64,000 nucleotides of DNA. It comes from DASXRA01 sp036558905. Its GTDB lineage: Bacteria; Actinomycetota; Actinomycetes; Mycobacteriales; Jatrophihabitantaceae. Below the pieces are notes generated by a model that was not told where the DNA came from, did no database searches, and was given only the letters and a program-made list of their open reading frames with translations. Shown here piece by piece: positions 1-12,597 of this stretch. The position numbers and the translations under genes were made by a program. How positions within the stretch are numbered: position 1 is the first letter of the stretch; each line of letters starts with the position of its first letter. The stretch is from positions 93,927 to 157,926 of the forward strand of contig DATBER010000032.1 in the NCBI GenBank assembly GCA_036558905.1, written 5' to 3'.

Positions 1-52
1 GAGTGTGCGCATGGCGGTGCTGTACCTGTTGCTCGGCGGAGCGGACGCATGA
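1..52 (+). CDS. pyrB: Aspartate carbamoyltransferase, C-terminal end (partial)
   Basis: Only the last 16 codons and the stop are inside the window. The readable tail, SVRMAVLYLLLGGADA, resembles the C-terminus of actinobacterial PyrB, which carbamoylates aspartate in the second step of UMP synthesis. Its TGA overlaps the ATG of pyrC by four bases, as expected for the pyrB-pyrC pair of a pyr operon. The call rests on this short tail and on position before pyrC, so it is good but not certain. Confidence 0.75.
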   Translation, partial: SVRMAVLYLLLGGADA

Positions 53-1392
53 GCCTGCTGCTGGGCAACGTCCGGCCCTACGGCGAGGAGCCGGTCGACG
101 TTCTCGTCGACAACGGGGTGATCGCGGCGATCGGCCCGGATCTGACCGGTGACGAGGTGGTCGACGGCGAGGGCGCGGTGCTGCTGCCCGGGTTGGTCGA
201 CCTGCACACCCACCTTCGCGAACCGGGCCGCGAGGACGCCGAGACCGTCGAGAGCGGCTCGGCCGCCGCGGCCCTGGGCGGCTACACCGCGGTGTTCGCC
301 ATGCCCAACACCGAGCCGGCCGCCGACACGGCCGGCGTCGTTGAACAGGTGTGGCGGCTGGGCCGCGAGACCGGGCTGGTCGACGTCGCGCCGATCGGCG
401 CGGTCACGGTCGGGCGGGCCGGTACCCAGCTGGCCGAGCTCGGCGCGATGGCCGACTCGGCGGCCGGCGTCCGGGTCTTCAGCGACGACGGCTCGTGCGT
501 AGCCGATCCGGCCCTGATGCGCCGCGCCCTGGAGTACGTGCGGGCCTTCGACGGGGTGATCGCCCAGCACGCCGAGGAGCCGCGGCTGACCGCCGGCGCC
601 CAGCTGAACGAAGGCGTCGTGTCGGCCCGGCTGGGCCTGACCGGCTGGCCGGCCGCCGCCGAGGAGGCGATCATCGCCCGCGACGCGCTGCTGGCCGGTC
701 ACGTCGGGTCGCGGCTGCACGTGTGCCACGTGTCGACGGCCGGCTCGGTCGAGATCATCCGCTGGGCCAAGAACAAGGGGTGGCAGGTCACCGCCGAGGT
801 CACGCCGCACCACCTGGTGCTGACCGACGACCTGGCCGAGTCGTACGACCCGGTGTTCAAGGTCAACCCGCCGCTGCGCACGGCCGCTGACGTCGAGGCG
901 CTGCGCGCGGGGCTGGCCGACGGCACGATCGACTGCGTGGCCACCGACCATGCGCCGCACGCCGCCGAGGACAAGGAGTCGGAGTGGGGCGCGGCCCGGC
1001 CCGGGATGCTCGGCCTGCAGACGGCGCTCTCGGTGGTGATCGAGACGATGGTGCTGCCCGGGCGGCTGTCCTGGCACGACGTGGCCGCCCGGATGAGCGA
1101 GGTGCCGGCGCAGATCGGCCGGCTGGCCGGGCACGGCCGCCCGCTGGACGTGGGCGAGCCGGCCAACCTGGTGCTGGTCGATCCGGGCGCGCGGTGGACG
1201 GTCGACCCGGCGGCGCTGGCATCCAAGTCGCGCAACACCCCGTTCGCCGGGCGCACCCTGCCCGGCCGGGTGCGCGCCACCGTGCTGCGCGGACGGCTGA
1301 CGGGTCGCGACGGCGCCGTGCCCACCGGTTTTGGTCGTCAGGTCGCGAATAGCCGGCCCGGTGACCAAAACCGGGTGGGGGTGTCTGCGTGA
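49..1392 (+). CDS. pyrC: Dihydroorotase (class I)
   Basis: Cyclises carbamoyl-aspartate to dihydroorotate, third step of UMP synthesis. The 447-residue protein has the metal-binding DLHTHLREPG motif at residues 51-60, the class I SDDG segment near residue 145 and the DHAPH motif near residue 300. The ATG overlaps the pyrB stop and the stop overlaps the carA GTG, so the operon is translationally coupled. The last 20 or so residues (GFGRQVANSRPGDQNR and a short end) are not family sequence: they are encoded by a palindromic element repeated elsewhere in the window, which has replaced or extended the natural C-terminus. The catalytic core is complete, so the enzyme is probably active. Confidence 0.95.
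   Translation: MSLLLGNVRPYGEEPVDVLVDNGVIAAIGPDLTGDEVVDGEGAVLLPGLVDLHTHLREPGREDAETVESGSAAAALGGYTAVFAMPNTEPAADTAGVVEQVWRLGRETGLVDVAPIGAVTVGRAGTQLAELGAMADSAAGVRVFSDDGSCVADPALMRRALEYVRAFDGVIAQHAEEPRLTAGAQLNEGVVSARLGLTGWPAAAEEAIIARDALLAGHVGSRLHVCHVSTAGSVEIIRWAKNKGWQVTAEVTPHHLVLTDDLAESYDPVFKVNPPLRTAADVEALRAGLADGTIDCVATDHAPHAAEDKESEWGAARPGMLGLQTALSVVIETMVLPGRLSWHDVAARMSEVPAQIGRLAGHGRPLDVGEPANLVLVDPGARWTVDPAALASKSRNTPFAGRTLPGRVRATVLRGRLTGRDGAVPTGFGRQVANSRPGDQNRVGVSA
1321..1379 (+). repeat. Dispersed palindromic element, copy 1 (inside the pyrC 3' end)
   Basis: Arms CGGTTTTGGTC and GACCAAAACCG enclose a loop of about 26 bases with an AT-containing centre (GCGAATAGCC). The outer bases also pair (CCCAC with GTGGG) with a one-base bulge. 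The same element occurs at 44621-44668 and 57043-57090. Here it is translated in frame as the PyrC tail and ends just before the pyrC stop and carA start. It resembles REP-like or protein-coding palindromic elements of other bacteria; its mobility and function are unknown. Confidence 0.85.
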
Positions 1393-2485
1393 GCGGCGCC
1401 ATCCTCGTGCTCGAGGACGGGCGGGCGTTCACCGGCGACGCGTACGGCGCCCGGGGCGAGACGTTCGGCGAGGCCGTCTTCGCCACCGGCATGACGGGCT
1501 ACCAGGAGACGCTGACCGACCCGTCCTACCACCGCCAGGTCGTGGTGCAGACCGCCCCGCACATCGGCAACACCGGCGTCAACGACGAAGACCCCGAGTC
1601 GCGGCGCATCTGGGTAGCCGGGTACGTGGTGCGCGACCCGGCCCGGCGCGCGTCGTCCTGGCGTTCTCGGCGCAGCCTCGACGACGAGCTGCGCGCTCAG
1701 GGCGTCGTCGGCATCAGCGGCATCGACACCCGCGCGCTCACCCGGCACCTGCGTGAGCGCGGGGCCATGCGCTGCGGCATCAGCACCGAGTCGTCGCACG
1801 ACGATCTGCGCCAACGGGTGCTGGAGTCGCCGCCGATGGTGGGCGCCGACCTGTCGGCCGAGGTGTCCACCACCGATCCCTACACCGTGCCGGCGCTGGG
1901 CGAACACCGGTTCACGGTGGCCGCGCTCGACTACGGCATCAAGACGATGACCCCGCACCGGATGGCCGAGCGCGGCATCACCACGCACGTGCTGCCCTCG
2001 ACCTCCACGGTGGACGATGTGCGGAGCACCGGCGCCGACGCGGTGTTCCTGGCCAACGGGCCGGGCGACCCGGCCACGGCCGACGACGCCGTGGCCACCG
2101 TGCAGGGACTGCTGCGGGCCGAAGTTCCGGTCTTCGGCATCTGCTTCGGCAATCAGGTGCTGGGCCGGGCGTTCGGGTTCGGCACCTACAAGCTGGGCTA
2201 CGGTCACCGCGGCATCAACCAGCCGGTTCAGGACCGCCGGACCGGCAAGGTCGAAATCACCGCGCACAACCACGGCTTCGCCGTCGACGCCCCGCTGGAT
2301 CGGCCCGTCGAGACGGAGTTCGGCAGCGTCGAGGTCAGCCACGTGTGCCTCAACGACGACGTGGTCGAAGGGCTGACCGCCCGAGAGACCAGGGCGTTCA
2401 GCGTGCAGTACCACCCCGAGGCGGCCGCCGGGCCGCACGACGCCGCGTACCTGTTCGACCGGTTCGTCGAATTGCTGGAGGGCTG

Positions 2486-2486
<1 letters not shown>
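1389..2486 (+). CDS. carA: Carbamoyl-phosphate synthase, small (glutaminase) subunit
   Basis: Releases ammonia from glutamine and channels it to CarB for carbamoyl-phosphate synthesis. The 365-residue protein has the CPSase small-chain N-domain (residues 5-150) and a class I glutamine amidotransferase domain from about 175. The nucleophile Cys is in the FGICFGNQ segment and the His/Glu pair in QYHPEA. GTG start overlaps the pyrC stop (GTGA); the stop overlaps the carB start (ATGA). Length is slightly below the usual 370-390, but no motif is lost. Confidence 0.95.
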
Positions 2487-5781
<3,295 letters not shown>

Positions 5782-5782
<1 letters not shown>

Positions 5783-6636
5783 TGCCCCCGGTGCAGGAGG
5801 TCGGCGAGATCTTCGCCGTGCAGCACATCGGCGAGTACTACCAGTTCACGGTGGTGGCGCCGGGCGTGGCCGCGTCGTTCACGCCCGGGCAGTTCGTGGC
5901 GGTGGCCGTCGGCGGCGACAACACGTCGATGCTCCTGCGCCGGGCGTTCGCCCTCTACGGCGCAACCCCCACGGGCGACTTCGCCGGCACCATCCAGTTC
6001 GTGGTGGCCGAGCACGGACCGGGCACCCAGTGGCTGGTGCGCCGCCGGGCCGGTGAGCGCCTCGATCTGGTCGGCCCGCTGGGCCGCCCGTTCCAGCTGC
6101 CCAAGCGCACCGTGCCGGCCGTGCTGGTGGGCGGCGGGTACGGCACCGCACCGCTCATCCCGCTGGCCCAGCAGCTGATCGAGACGGGGTCGGACGTCGA
6201 GTTCGTCGTCGGCGCGGCGACCGCGTCCCGGCTGTTCGGCGAGCTGGCGGCCAAGCGGGTGGTCGGCGCGGTCACGGTCACCACCGACGACGGCTCGGCC
6301 GGCACGCACGGCCGGGTCACCGACGTGCTGCCCGCGGCCATCCAGCGCACCAAGGCGCACGTCGTCTACGCCTGCGGGCCGATGGCGATGCTGCGCGCGG
6401 TCGGCGACGTGGCCCGGGCGCACTCCGTGTCGGCCCAGGTCGCCGTCGAGGAGTCGATGGCCTGCGGCGTCGGCGTCTGCATGACCTGCGTGCTGCCGGT
6501 GGTCGACGACGACGGCCAATCGCGGTTCGTGCGCTCCTGCGTCGACGGGCCCGTGTTCGACGCGTCGCGGGTGCGCTGGGACGACGTGGGCTCGCTGCCG
6601 CCGGACCTGGTCGGCGCCGACGCGATGGGGGCCTGA
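5782..6636 (+). CDS. pyrK: Dihydroorotate dehydrogenase electron-transfer subunit
   Basis: Passes electrons from dihydroorotate oxidation to NAD through FAD and a 2Fe-2S cluster, working with PyrD as a class 1B enzyme. The 284-residue protein has a ferredoxin-reductase-type FAD domain (residues 5-105), an NAD-binding segment LVGGGYGTAP (115-124) and four cluster cysteines (228, 233, 236, 253). The ATG overlaps the carB stop. Its stop overlaps a 17-codon mini-ORF that leads into pyrD. Presence of PyrK indicates the NAD-linked soluble enzyme rather than the quinone-linked class 2 form common in mycobacteria and streptomycetes. Confidence 0.93.
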
Positions 6637-6689
6637 TGGCGAGGTCCTGCGTAAGCATGGGAACGCCCATCCCAGCGAGGGGGCTCTGA
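6636..6689 (+). other. 17-codon bridging mini-ORF with internal hairpin between pyrK and pyrD
   Basis: The ATG overlaps the pyrK TGA, and its own TGA overlaps the pyrD ATG, so translation could pass through without a gap. It reads MARSCVSMGTPIPARGL. A perfect 5-bp hairpin, ATGGG-AACG-CCCAT, lies at 6657-6670, and GCGAGGGGG upstream of pyrD can serve as its ribosome site. From memory, similar short spacers with a GGGAACGCCCAT core occur in other actinobacterial genomes; that needs a search. Probably a dispersed spacer element rather than a peptide gene with its own function. Confidence 0.5.
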
Positions 6690-7639
6690 TGGCCGATCTG
6701 ACGAGCAGGCTCGGCTCGCTCACGCTGCCCAACCCGGTGCTGACCGCCTCGGGTTGCGCGGCGTCCGGGCAGGAGCTGCACCAGTTCTTCGACGTGGCCA
6801 CGATCGGCGCCGTCGTGACGAAGTCGATCATGATGCGGCCCCGCTCCGGCCGGCCCACCCCGCGCATGGCCGAGACGCCCAGTGGCATGCTCAACTCGAT
6901 CGGCCTGCAAGGCCCGGGCATCGACGCCTTCCTGGAGAAGGATCTGCCCTGGCTGGCCGAGCACGGGGCGCGCGTCGTCGTGTCGATCGCCGGCGGGCAC
7001 ACCGACGAGTACGTCGCGCTGGCCCGGCGCCTGTACGACAACCCCGCGGTGTCGATGATCGAGGTCAACATCTCATGCCCGAACGTGGAGAGCCGCGGCC
7101 AGGTGTTCGCCTGCGACCCGGCCGCGTCCGGGCGGGTGATCGGTGCGGTGCGCCGGGCCGCCGATCCCAAGGTGCCGGTGTTCGCCAAGCTCTCGCCCGA
7201 CGTCACCGACATCACCGTGATCGCCCGGGCCTGCGCCGAGGCCGGCGCTGACGGGCTGTCGCTGATCAACACGCTGCTCGGGCTGGCCATCGACACCGAC
7301 ACGATGGCACCGGTGCTGGGCGGCGTGACCGGCGGGCTGTCCGGCCCGGCCATCCGCCCGGTCGCGGTGCGTTGCGTGTGGCAGGTGCACCAGGTCCTGC
7401 CGCACCTGCCCATTCTCGGCATGGGCGGCATCCGCACCGGGCTGGACGCGCTGCAGTTCATCGCGGCCGGCGCCTCGGCCGTGTCGGTCGGCACCGCCGT
7501 CTTCGGCGATCCGACGGCCCCGGCCCGGGTGCTGGCCGAACTCGACCAGGCCTTGGACGAGCGGGGCTTCGCCGCGGTGGCCGACGCGGTGGGCGTCGCG
7601 CACAAGTCCGTGGCCGAACCGGTGAAGGAGCCGGCATGA
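6689..7639 (+). CDS. pyrD: Dihydroorotate dehydrogenase, catalytic subunit (class 1B)
   Basis: Oxidises dihydroorotate to orotate on FMN. The 316-residue TIM-barrel protein begins DLTSRLGSLTLPNPV, typical of PyrDB. The class 1 active-site base is Cys130 in VNISCPN. The phosphate-binding end GMGGIRTGLDAL and GASAVSVGTAVF are present. It pairs with PyrK just upstream, and its stop overlaps the pyrF ATG. Confidence 0.94.
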   Translation: MADLTSRLGSLTLPNPVLTASGCAASGQELHQFFDVATIGAVVTKSIMMRPRSGRPTPRMAETPSGMLNSIGLQGPGIDAFLEKDLPWLAEHGARVVVSIAGGHTDEYVALARRLYDNPAVSMIEVNISCPNVESRGQVFACDPAASGRVIGAVRRAADPKVPVFAKLSPDVTDITVIARACAEAGADGLSLINTLLGLAIDTDTMAPVLGGVTGGLSGPAIRPVAVRCVWQVHQVLPHLPILGMGGIRTGLDALQFIAAGASAVSVGTAVFGDPTAPARVLAELDQALDERGFAAVADAVGVAHKSVAEPVKEPA

Positions 7640-8448
7640 CGACGTTCGGGGCGCGCCTGGACGGCGCGATCCGTGAGCGGGGCCCGCTGTGCATCGGCAT
7701 CGACCCGCACGCCGGCCTGCTCGCCGCGTGGGGCCTACCCGACTCGGCGGCCGGCGTCGAGCGGTTCGCGCTGAGCTGCGTCGAGGCGTTCGCCGGCGAG
7801 ACGGCGGTGGTCAAGCCGCAGTCGGCGTTCTTCGAGCGGTTCGGGTCGGCCGGCATCGCCGCGCTCGAACGGGCGGTGCACGAGGCCCGCGCGGCCGGCG
7901 CCCTCGTCCTCCTCGACGTCAAGCGGGGCGACATCGGCTCGACGATGAGCGCCTACGCCGACGCCTACCTGGACCCGTCCTCGCCGTTGGCCGTCGACGC
8001 CATCACGATCACGCCCTACCTGGGCGTCGGCGCGCTGCAGCCGGCCTTCGACGCCGCCGAGAAGCACGGCACCGGGGCGTTCGTCCTGGCCCTGACGTCC
8101 AACCCCGAGGGCGCGCAGGTGCAGCGGGCGCTCGGCGGCGACGGCCGGGCCGTGGCCCAGGCGGTGGTCGACGAGGTGGCCGCGCGCAACGCCGGAGCCT
8201 CGCCGCTGGGGTCGCTGGGCCTGGTCGTCGGGGCCACGCTGGACGACGTGGGCGCCGACCTGTCCGCGCTGAACGGCCCGATCCTCGCGCCCGGCGTCGG
8301 GGCCCAGGGCGGTACCGCCGCCGACGTGCGCCGGCTGTTCGGGCCCGCACCCGGCGTGCTCCCGAGCGTGTCGCGCGACGTGCTGCGCGCCGGACCGGAT
8401 GTCGGCGCCCTGCGCGAGGCGGCGCGCCGTTACCGTGAACAGTTCTGA
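7636..8448 (+). CDS. pyrF: Orotidine 5'-phosphate decarboxylase
   Basis: Last step of UMP synthesis. The 270-residue length fits the longer actinobacterial class. The catalytic Asp-Lys-Asp set is in LLDVKRGDIG (Asp94, Lys96, Asp99), and the substrate segment GIDPH is at residues 21-25. The ATG inside the pyrD stop (ATGA) is chosen over an in-frame upstream extension inside pyrD. It is the last gene of the pyr operon; no clear terminator follows in the 30-base gap. Confidence 0.95.
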   Translation: MTTFGARLDGAIRERGPLCIGIDPHAGLLAAWGLPDSAAGVERFALSCVEAFAGETAVVKPQSAFFERFGSAGIAALERAVHEARAAGALVLLDVKRGDIGSTMSAYADAYLDPSSPLAVDAITITPYLGVGALQPAFDAAEKHGTGAFVLALTSNPEGAQVQRALGGDGRAVAQAVVDEVAARNAGASPLGSLGLVVGATLDDVGADLSALNGPILAPGVGAQGGTAADVRRLFGPAPGVLPSVSRDVLRAGPDVGALREAARRYREQF

Positions 8449-8478
8449 CGTATCAGGCGGCCGGGAGGCGCGCTCCGA

Positions 8479-9297
8479 ATGGACGTGGCTGGCAACGGAT
8501 ACCTGCTCACGCTCAGCGACGACGAGGTCGCCCGGTATCGGCTGATGGCCGACCACGCCCGGGCGAGCGAGGCCGACCTGTGGCAACGGGCCGGCCTGGT
8601 TGCGGGAGCGCGCGTCGCCGATGTCGGCTGCGGGCCCGGCGCGCTGCTGTCGGCCTGGGCCGAAGCGGTCGGGCCGGCGGGCCAGGTCACCGCGCTGGAC
8701 GCCGACCCGCAGGCAGTGGCGACAGCCGGCGGGCTGATCGCCGCGCACGGGCTGCGTCAGGTCACGGTGCGCCAGGGCCGGGCCGACCGGACCGGGTTGC
8801 CGCCCGGATCGTTCGACGTGGTCATGCTCCGGCATGTGCTGGCCCACAACGGCGGCGCCGAGGACACGATCGTCGGGCACCTGGCCACGCTGCTGCGCCC
8901 CGGCGGATGCCTGTACCTGGTCGACGTCGACGTCACCGCGGGCCGGTTCCTGCCTGAGGACGCCGACGTCGTCGACCTCTTTGATCGCTACGCCGGCTTC
9001 CACACCAGCCTGGGCAACGACATGCGCGCCGGCCTACGACTGGGCGAGCGGCTGGCCCGCGCCGGCCTGGACGTCATCGAGTTCAGCGGCCGCTACGCGA
9101 TCACGCCCGTCCCGCCCGGGATGCGCGGCCCGGCCTGGGCGGCCCGCGAGGCGCTGCTCACCGCCGGCTTCGCCACCGTCGACGACCTGGCCCGCTGGGA
9201 CGCCGCCTACGCCCGGCTGGACCGGGCCGAGCCGCGCCCGACCATGTTCATGCCGGCGTTCACCGCCATCGGGCAGAGGGCGGCAGCGACGGCGTGA
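8479..9297 (+). CDS. Class I SAM-dependent methyltransferase, substrate unknown
   Basis: The 272-residue protein has a Rossmann-fold methyltransferase core: motif I VADVGCGPG (47-55), an acidic post-I residue in ALDADPQAV (about 75-83) and a motif-IV-like region around FDVVMLRHVLAHN. The ATG is preceded by GGGAGG. It lies between pyrF and an asparaginase-like gene, all on the plus strand, but nothing in the neighbourhood reveals the substrate. It is UbiE-like in general build; a small-molecule substrate is more likely than nucleic acid. Specific function not recognised. Confidence 0.75.
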   Translation: MDVAGNGYLLTLSDDEVARYRLMADHARASEADLWQRAGLVAGARVADVGCGPGALLSAWAEAVGPAGQVTALDADPQAVATAGGLIAAHGLRQVTVRQGRADRTGLPPGSFDVVMLRHVLAHNGGAEDTIVGHLATLLRPGGCLYLVDVDVTAGRFLPEDADVVDLFDRYAGFHTSLGNDMRAGLRLGERLARAGLDVIEFSGRYAITPVPPGMRGPAWAAREALLTAGFATVDDLARWDAAYARLDRAEPRPTMFMPAFTAIGQRAAATA

Positions 9298-9309
9298 GAG
9301 GGTCGCCCG

Positions 9310-10269
9310 GTGACCTCGATCGCGGTTTTCTTCCTGGGCGGGACGATCAGCATGGCCGGCCACGAAGGGGGAGTGGTCAGCCGCCTCGGCGGGGCCGAGC
9401 TGCTGGCCGCGGTACCCCAGCTGGCTGACCTGGGACTGAACCTCGACGTGCGCGACTTCCGCCGGATCCCCAGCGCTTGCCTGCGCTTCGACGACATCCT
9501 CGAACTGGTTGCCGAGGCCGAACGCTGTGCCGCGGACGGCGTGGTGGTCGTGCAGGGCACCGACACCATCGAGGAGACCTCCTACCTGGTGGATCTGCTC
9601 TGGACGGCCGACACCCCGGTGGTCATGACCGGCGCCATGCGCAATCCGACGCTGGCCGGCCCGGACGGCCCGGCCAACCTGCTCGCCGCGGTGCAGGTGG
9701 CTGCCAGCTCGGGATTCCGCGGCGCAGGGTGCGTCGTCGTCCTGAACGACGAGGTGCACGCCGCCCGTTACGTCCGCAAGACGCACAGCACCAGCCCGGC
9801 CACGTTCGCCTCGCCGAACGCCGGTCCGCTCGGGCACCTGGTCGAGGGCGAGCCCCTGCGCGTGCTCGCCCTGCCCGGCCGCTCGACGGTGCCCCGCCCG
9901 GATCGCGTAACGGCCCGGGTCCCCGTCGTGACGGTCACCCTGGACGACGGCGGCGAGCTGCTGGCCGGCCTGCACGATCGGGTCGACGGGCTGGTGGTGG
10001 CCGCCTTCGGAGTGGGCCACGTGCCGGAGACGCTCGCCCCGGTGCTGGGTGACCTGGCGGCGCGCGTGCCGGTGGTGCTCGCCTCGCGCACCAACGCCGG
10101 CCCCGTGCTGCGGCGCACCTACGGCTACGTCGGGTCGGAGACCGACCTGGCCCGCCGCGGCCTGATCGGCGCCGGGCTGCTCGACCCGTACAAGGCCCGC
10201 GTGCGGCTGCGCCTGCTGCTCGACGGCGGGGCGTCGCGTGAGGAGATCAGCGCGGCGTTTGCGACGTGA
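9310..10269 (+). CDS. L-asparaginase-family protein
   Basis: Family members hydrolyse asparagine to aspartate and ammonia. The 319-residue protein has the first catalytic threonine motif FLGGTIS (Thr12) and the second motif QGTDTIEET (Thr84-Asp85), then TGAMRNP near 110. There is no signal peptide, so it is cytoplasmic. GTG start with GAGAGGG six bases upstream. Its 3' end overlaps the convergent aldo/keto reductase gene by 23 bp. Asparaginase-like amidases with other substrates share these motifs, so the substrate is not proven. Confidence 0.85.
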   Translation: MTSIAVFFLGGTISMAGHEGGVVSRLGGAELLAAVPQLADLGLNLDVRDFRRIPSACLRFDDILELVAEAERCAADGVVVVQGTDTIEETSYLVDLLWTADTPVVMTGAMRNPTLAGPDGPANLLAAVQVAASSGFRGAGCVVVLNDEVHAARYVRKTHSTSPATFASPNAGPLGHLVEGEPLRVLALPGRSTVPRPDRVTARVPVVTVTLDDGGELLAGLHDRVDGLVVAAFGVGHVPETLAPVLGDLAARVPVVLASRTNAGPVLRRTYGYVGSETDLARRGLIGAGLLDPYKARVRLRLLLDGGASREEISAAFAT

Positions 10270-11200
10270 GCTTGTCCAGCTCGGCCAGGTCGTCGACCGA
10301 GGGCCGCCAGTCGCCGGCCGCCACGTTGGCCATCACCTGCGCGCGGGACGTTGCGCCGGCGATCACGCTGGCCACGGAGGGCTTGGCCGCCAGCCCGCCG
10401 ATCGCCACGTCGAGCAGCGACACGGCCCGCCCGGCCGCGAAGGACTCCAGGCCCTCGACCACGTCGAACGCGGCGTCGCTCCGGTCGGCGGGGCGGTTCT
10501 CCAGCCGGCTGCCGGCCGGCGCCGCCTGCCCGCGGCGGTACTTGCCGGTGAGCAGCCCGTTCGCGAGCGGGAAGTACGGCAGCAGCCCGATGCCGTACTG
10601 CTCGAGCGCCGGCACCAGGTCGGACTCGGCCTCGCGGTGTAGCCAGCTGTACTCGTTCTGGGCGCTGACGAACCGCTCGAGGCCGCGCGTGCGGGCCGTC
10701 CACTCGGCGTCGGCCACCTGCCAGGCGGCGAAGTTGGAGCTGCCCAGATAGCGCACCTTGCCCTCGCGGACCAGGTCGGTCAGGACGGAGAGGGTCTCGT
10801 CGATCGGGGTGAGCGGATCGGGGCGATGCAGCTGGTAGAGGTCGATCCAGTCGGTGCGCAGTCGCTGCAGCGAGGACTCGACCGCTCGCCGGACGTAGCG
10901 CCGCGACGCGCGAGCGCCCCAGTCCTCGCCGTTGTCCAGGCCGCGGCGGCGCACGTCGCTGCCGAACTTCGTCGCGATGACGACGTCGTCGCGCCGCCCG
11001 GCGAGCAACTCGCCCAGCCGCTGCTCGGACGTCCCGTACGAGTCGGCCGTGTCGAACAGGGTGATGCCCCCGTCGAGCGCGGCGTGCACCACCTCGCGGC
11101 TGCGCTCGAAGTCCAGCCGCATGCCGAGGTTGTTCGTGCCCAGCCCGACGACCGAGACGACCAGCCCGGAGTTGCCCAGGCGTCGGAACTGCATGCTCAC
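10247..11200 (-). CDS. Aldo/keto reductase
   Basis: NADPH-dependent carbonyl reductase of the AKR superfamily, 317 residues. The catalytic tetrad is visible: Asp and Tyr in TLFDTADSYG, Lys in VIATKFG, His in DLYQLHRPD. The GTG start (GTGAGCATG; the ATG two codons in is an alternative) overlaps the pntB stop, so it is the last gene of the transhydrogenase operon. That could supply it with NADPH, which is inference. Substrate unknown. Confidence 0.88.
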   Translation of the reverse strand: MSMQFRRLGNSGLVVSVVGLGTNNLGMRLDFERSREVVHAALDGGITLFDTADSYGTSEQRLGELLAGRRDDVVIATKFGSDVRRRGLDNGEDWGARASRRYVRRAVESSLQRLRTDWIDLYQLHRPDPLTPIDETLSVLTDLVREGKVRYLGSSNFAAWQVADAEWTARTRGLERFVSAQNEYSWLHREAESDLVPALEQYGIGLLPYFPLANGLLTGKYRRGQAAPAGSRLENRPADRSDAAFDVVEGLESFAAGRAVSLLDVAIGGLAAKPSVASVIAGATSRAQVMANVAAGDWRPSVDDLAELDKLTSQTPR

Positions 11201-12597
11201 CCGACCAGTGTCTTGGTCGCCGCCACCAGGGTGGCCAGACCCTTCTTGGCGTCACTGAAGAACATGCTCGTCTTCGGGTCGGTGTACAGGTCGTTGTCGA
11301 TGCCGGCGTAGCCCGAGGCCATCGAGCGCTTGATCACGATGATCGACTTGGCGTGGTCGACGTCGAGGATAGGCATGCCCGACACCGCGTTGCCCGGGCG
11401 GCGCGCGGCCGGGTTCGTCACGTCGTTGGCGCCCACGACCAGGGCGACGTCGGTTCGGTCGAACTCGGGGTTGACCTCGTCCATCTCCTTGAGCTGGTCG
11501 TAGGGCACGTTCGCCTCGGCGAGCAGCACGTTCATGTGCCCGGGCATCCGCCCCGCGACCGGATGAATCGCGTAGGACACGTCCACGCCGCGTTCCTCGA
11601 GGAGGGCGGCCAGCTCGCGCAACTCGTGCTGGGCCTGCGCGGCGGCCAGGCCGTAGCCCGGGACGACGATCACCTTCTGCGCGTAGGCCAACTGCAGGGC
11701 GACGTCGTCGGCGGCGGTGGAGCGCACGGTGCCACCACCCGGGCCGGCCTCGACGGGTGCCGATCCGCCGGTGCCGAAGCCGCCGGCGATGATGTTGAAG
11801 ATCGAGCGGTTCATGGCGTCGGCCATCAGCTTGGTGAGGATGGAGCCCGAGGCGCCCACGAGCGCGCCGGCGACCACCAGGATCGGATTGCCCAGCACGA
11901 AGCCGGCCATAGCCACCGCGGTGCCGGTGAAGGCGTTGAGCAGCGAGATGACGACCGGCATGTCGGCGCCGCCGATCGGCAGCACCATGAGGATGCCGAA
12001 CGCAAGCGCCGCGAGGGCGACGCCGACCAGTATCCCGACGCTGTGCGCCCCGGCGATCACCCAGCCGCCGCCGGCCGCCGCGAGGGCGAGCGCAGCCGTC
12101 GACGCATAACGTGATCCGGCGAAGGTCACCGGCTGGCTGAGGTAGCCCTGCAGCTTGGCCGCCGCGAGCAGCGAGCCCGAGAAGGTCGCGCAGCCGATGA
12201 CTGTGTCGAGGATGGTGGCCGTGGCGGTGCCGGCCGGCAGGTGCGGGTCCAGGTTGTAGTCGGCGATCGCGATCAGCGCCGCCGCGCCGCCGCCCACCGC
12301 GTTGAACAGGCTCACCAGCTGCGGCATCGCAGTCATGGCGATCTGGCGGGCGGAGTACAGCCCGACGGCGGCCCCGACCAGTGACCCGAGGATGAGCACG
12401 AGCCAGCGCGTCGAGTTCATGGTGCCGCCGTGGGCGACGTCGACGATGGTCGCGACGACCGCGACGAACATGCCGAACGCGGAGACCTGGTTGCCGCGCC
12501 GGGCCGTGGCGGGCGAGTTCATCAGGTGCAGCCCTAGTACGAAGCAGACGGCGCCGAACAGCGAGAAGAACCGGACGCCCTGCTCGAAGCCGGTCAC
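11197..12597 (-). CDS. pntB: NAD(P) transhydrogenase subunit beta
   Basis: Membrane and NADP-binding part of the proton-translocating transhydrogenase that reduces NADP with NADH at the expense of the proton gradient. The 466-residue protein has about nine membrane segments in the first 265 residues and a soluble NADP domain with VIVVPGYGLAAAQAQH (about 312-327) and HPVAGRMPGHMNVLL. The start overlaps the stop of the upstream small subunit. Full family length. Confidence 0.95.
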   Translation of the reverse strand: MTGFEQGVRFFSLFGAVCFVLGLHLMNSPATARRGNQVSAFGMFVAVVATIVDVAHGGTMNSTRWLVLILGSLVGAAVGLYSARQIAMTAMPQLVSLFNAVGGGAAALIAIADYNLDPHLPAGTATATILDTVIGCATFSGSLLAAAKLQGYLSQPVTFAGSRYASTAALALAAAGGGWVIAGAHSVGILVGVALAALAFGILMVLPIGGADMPVVISLLNAFTGTAVAMAGFVLGNPILVVAGALVGASGSILTKLMADAMNRSIFNIIAGGFGTGGSAPVEAGPGGGTVRSTAADDVALQLAYAQKVIVVPGYGLAAAQAQHELRELAALLEERGVDVSYAIHPVAGRMPGHMNVLLAEANVPYDQLKEMDEVNPEFDRTDVALVVGANDVTNPAARRPGNAVSGMPILDVDHAKSIIVIKRSMASGYAGIDNDLYTDPKTSMFFSDAKKGLATLVAATKTLVG

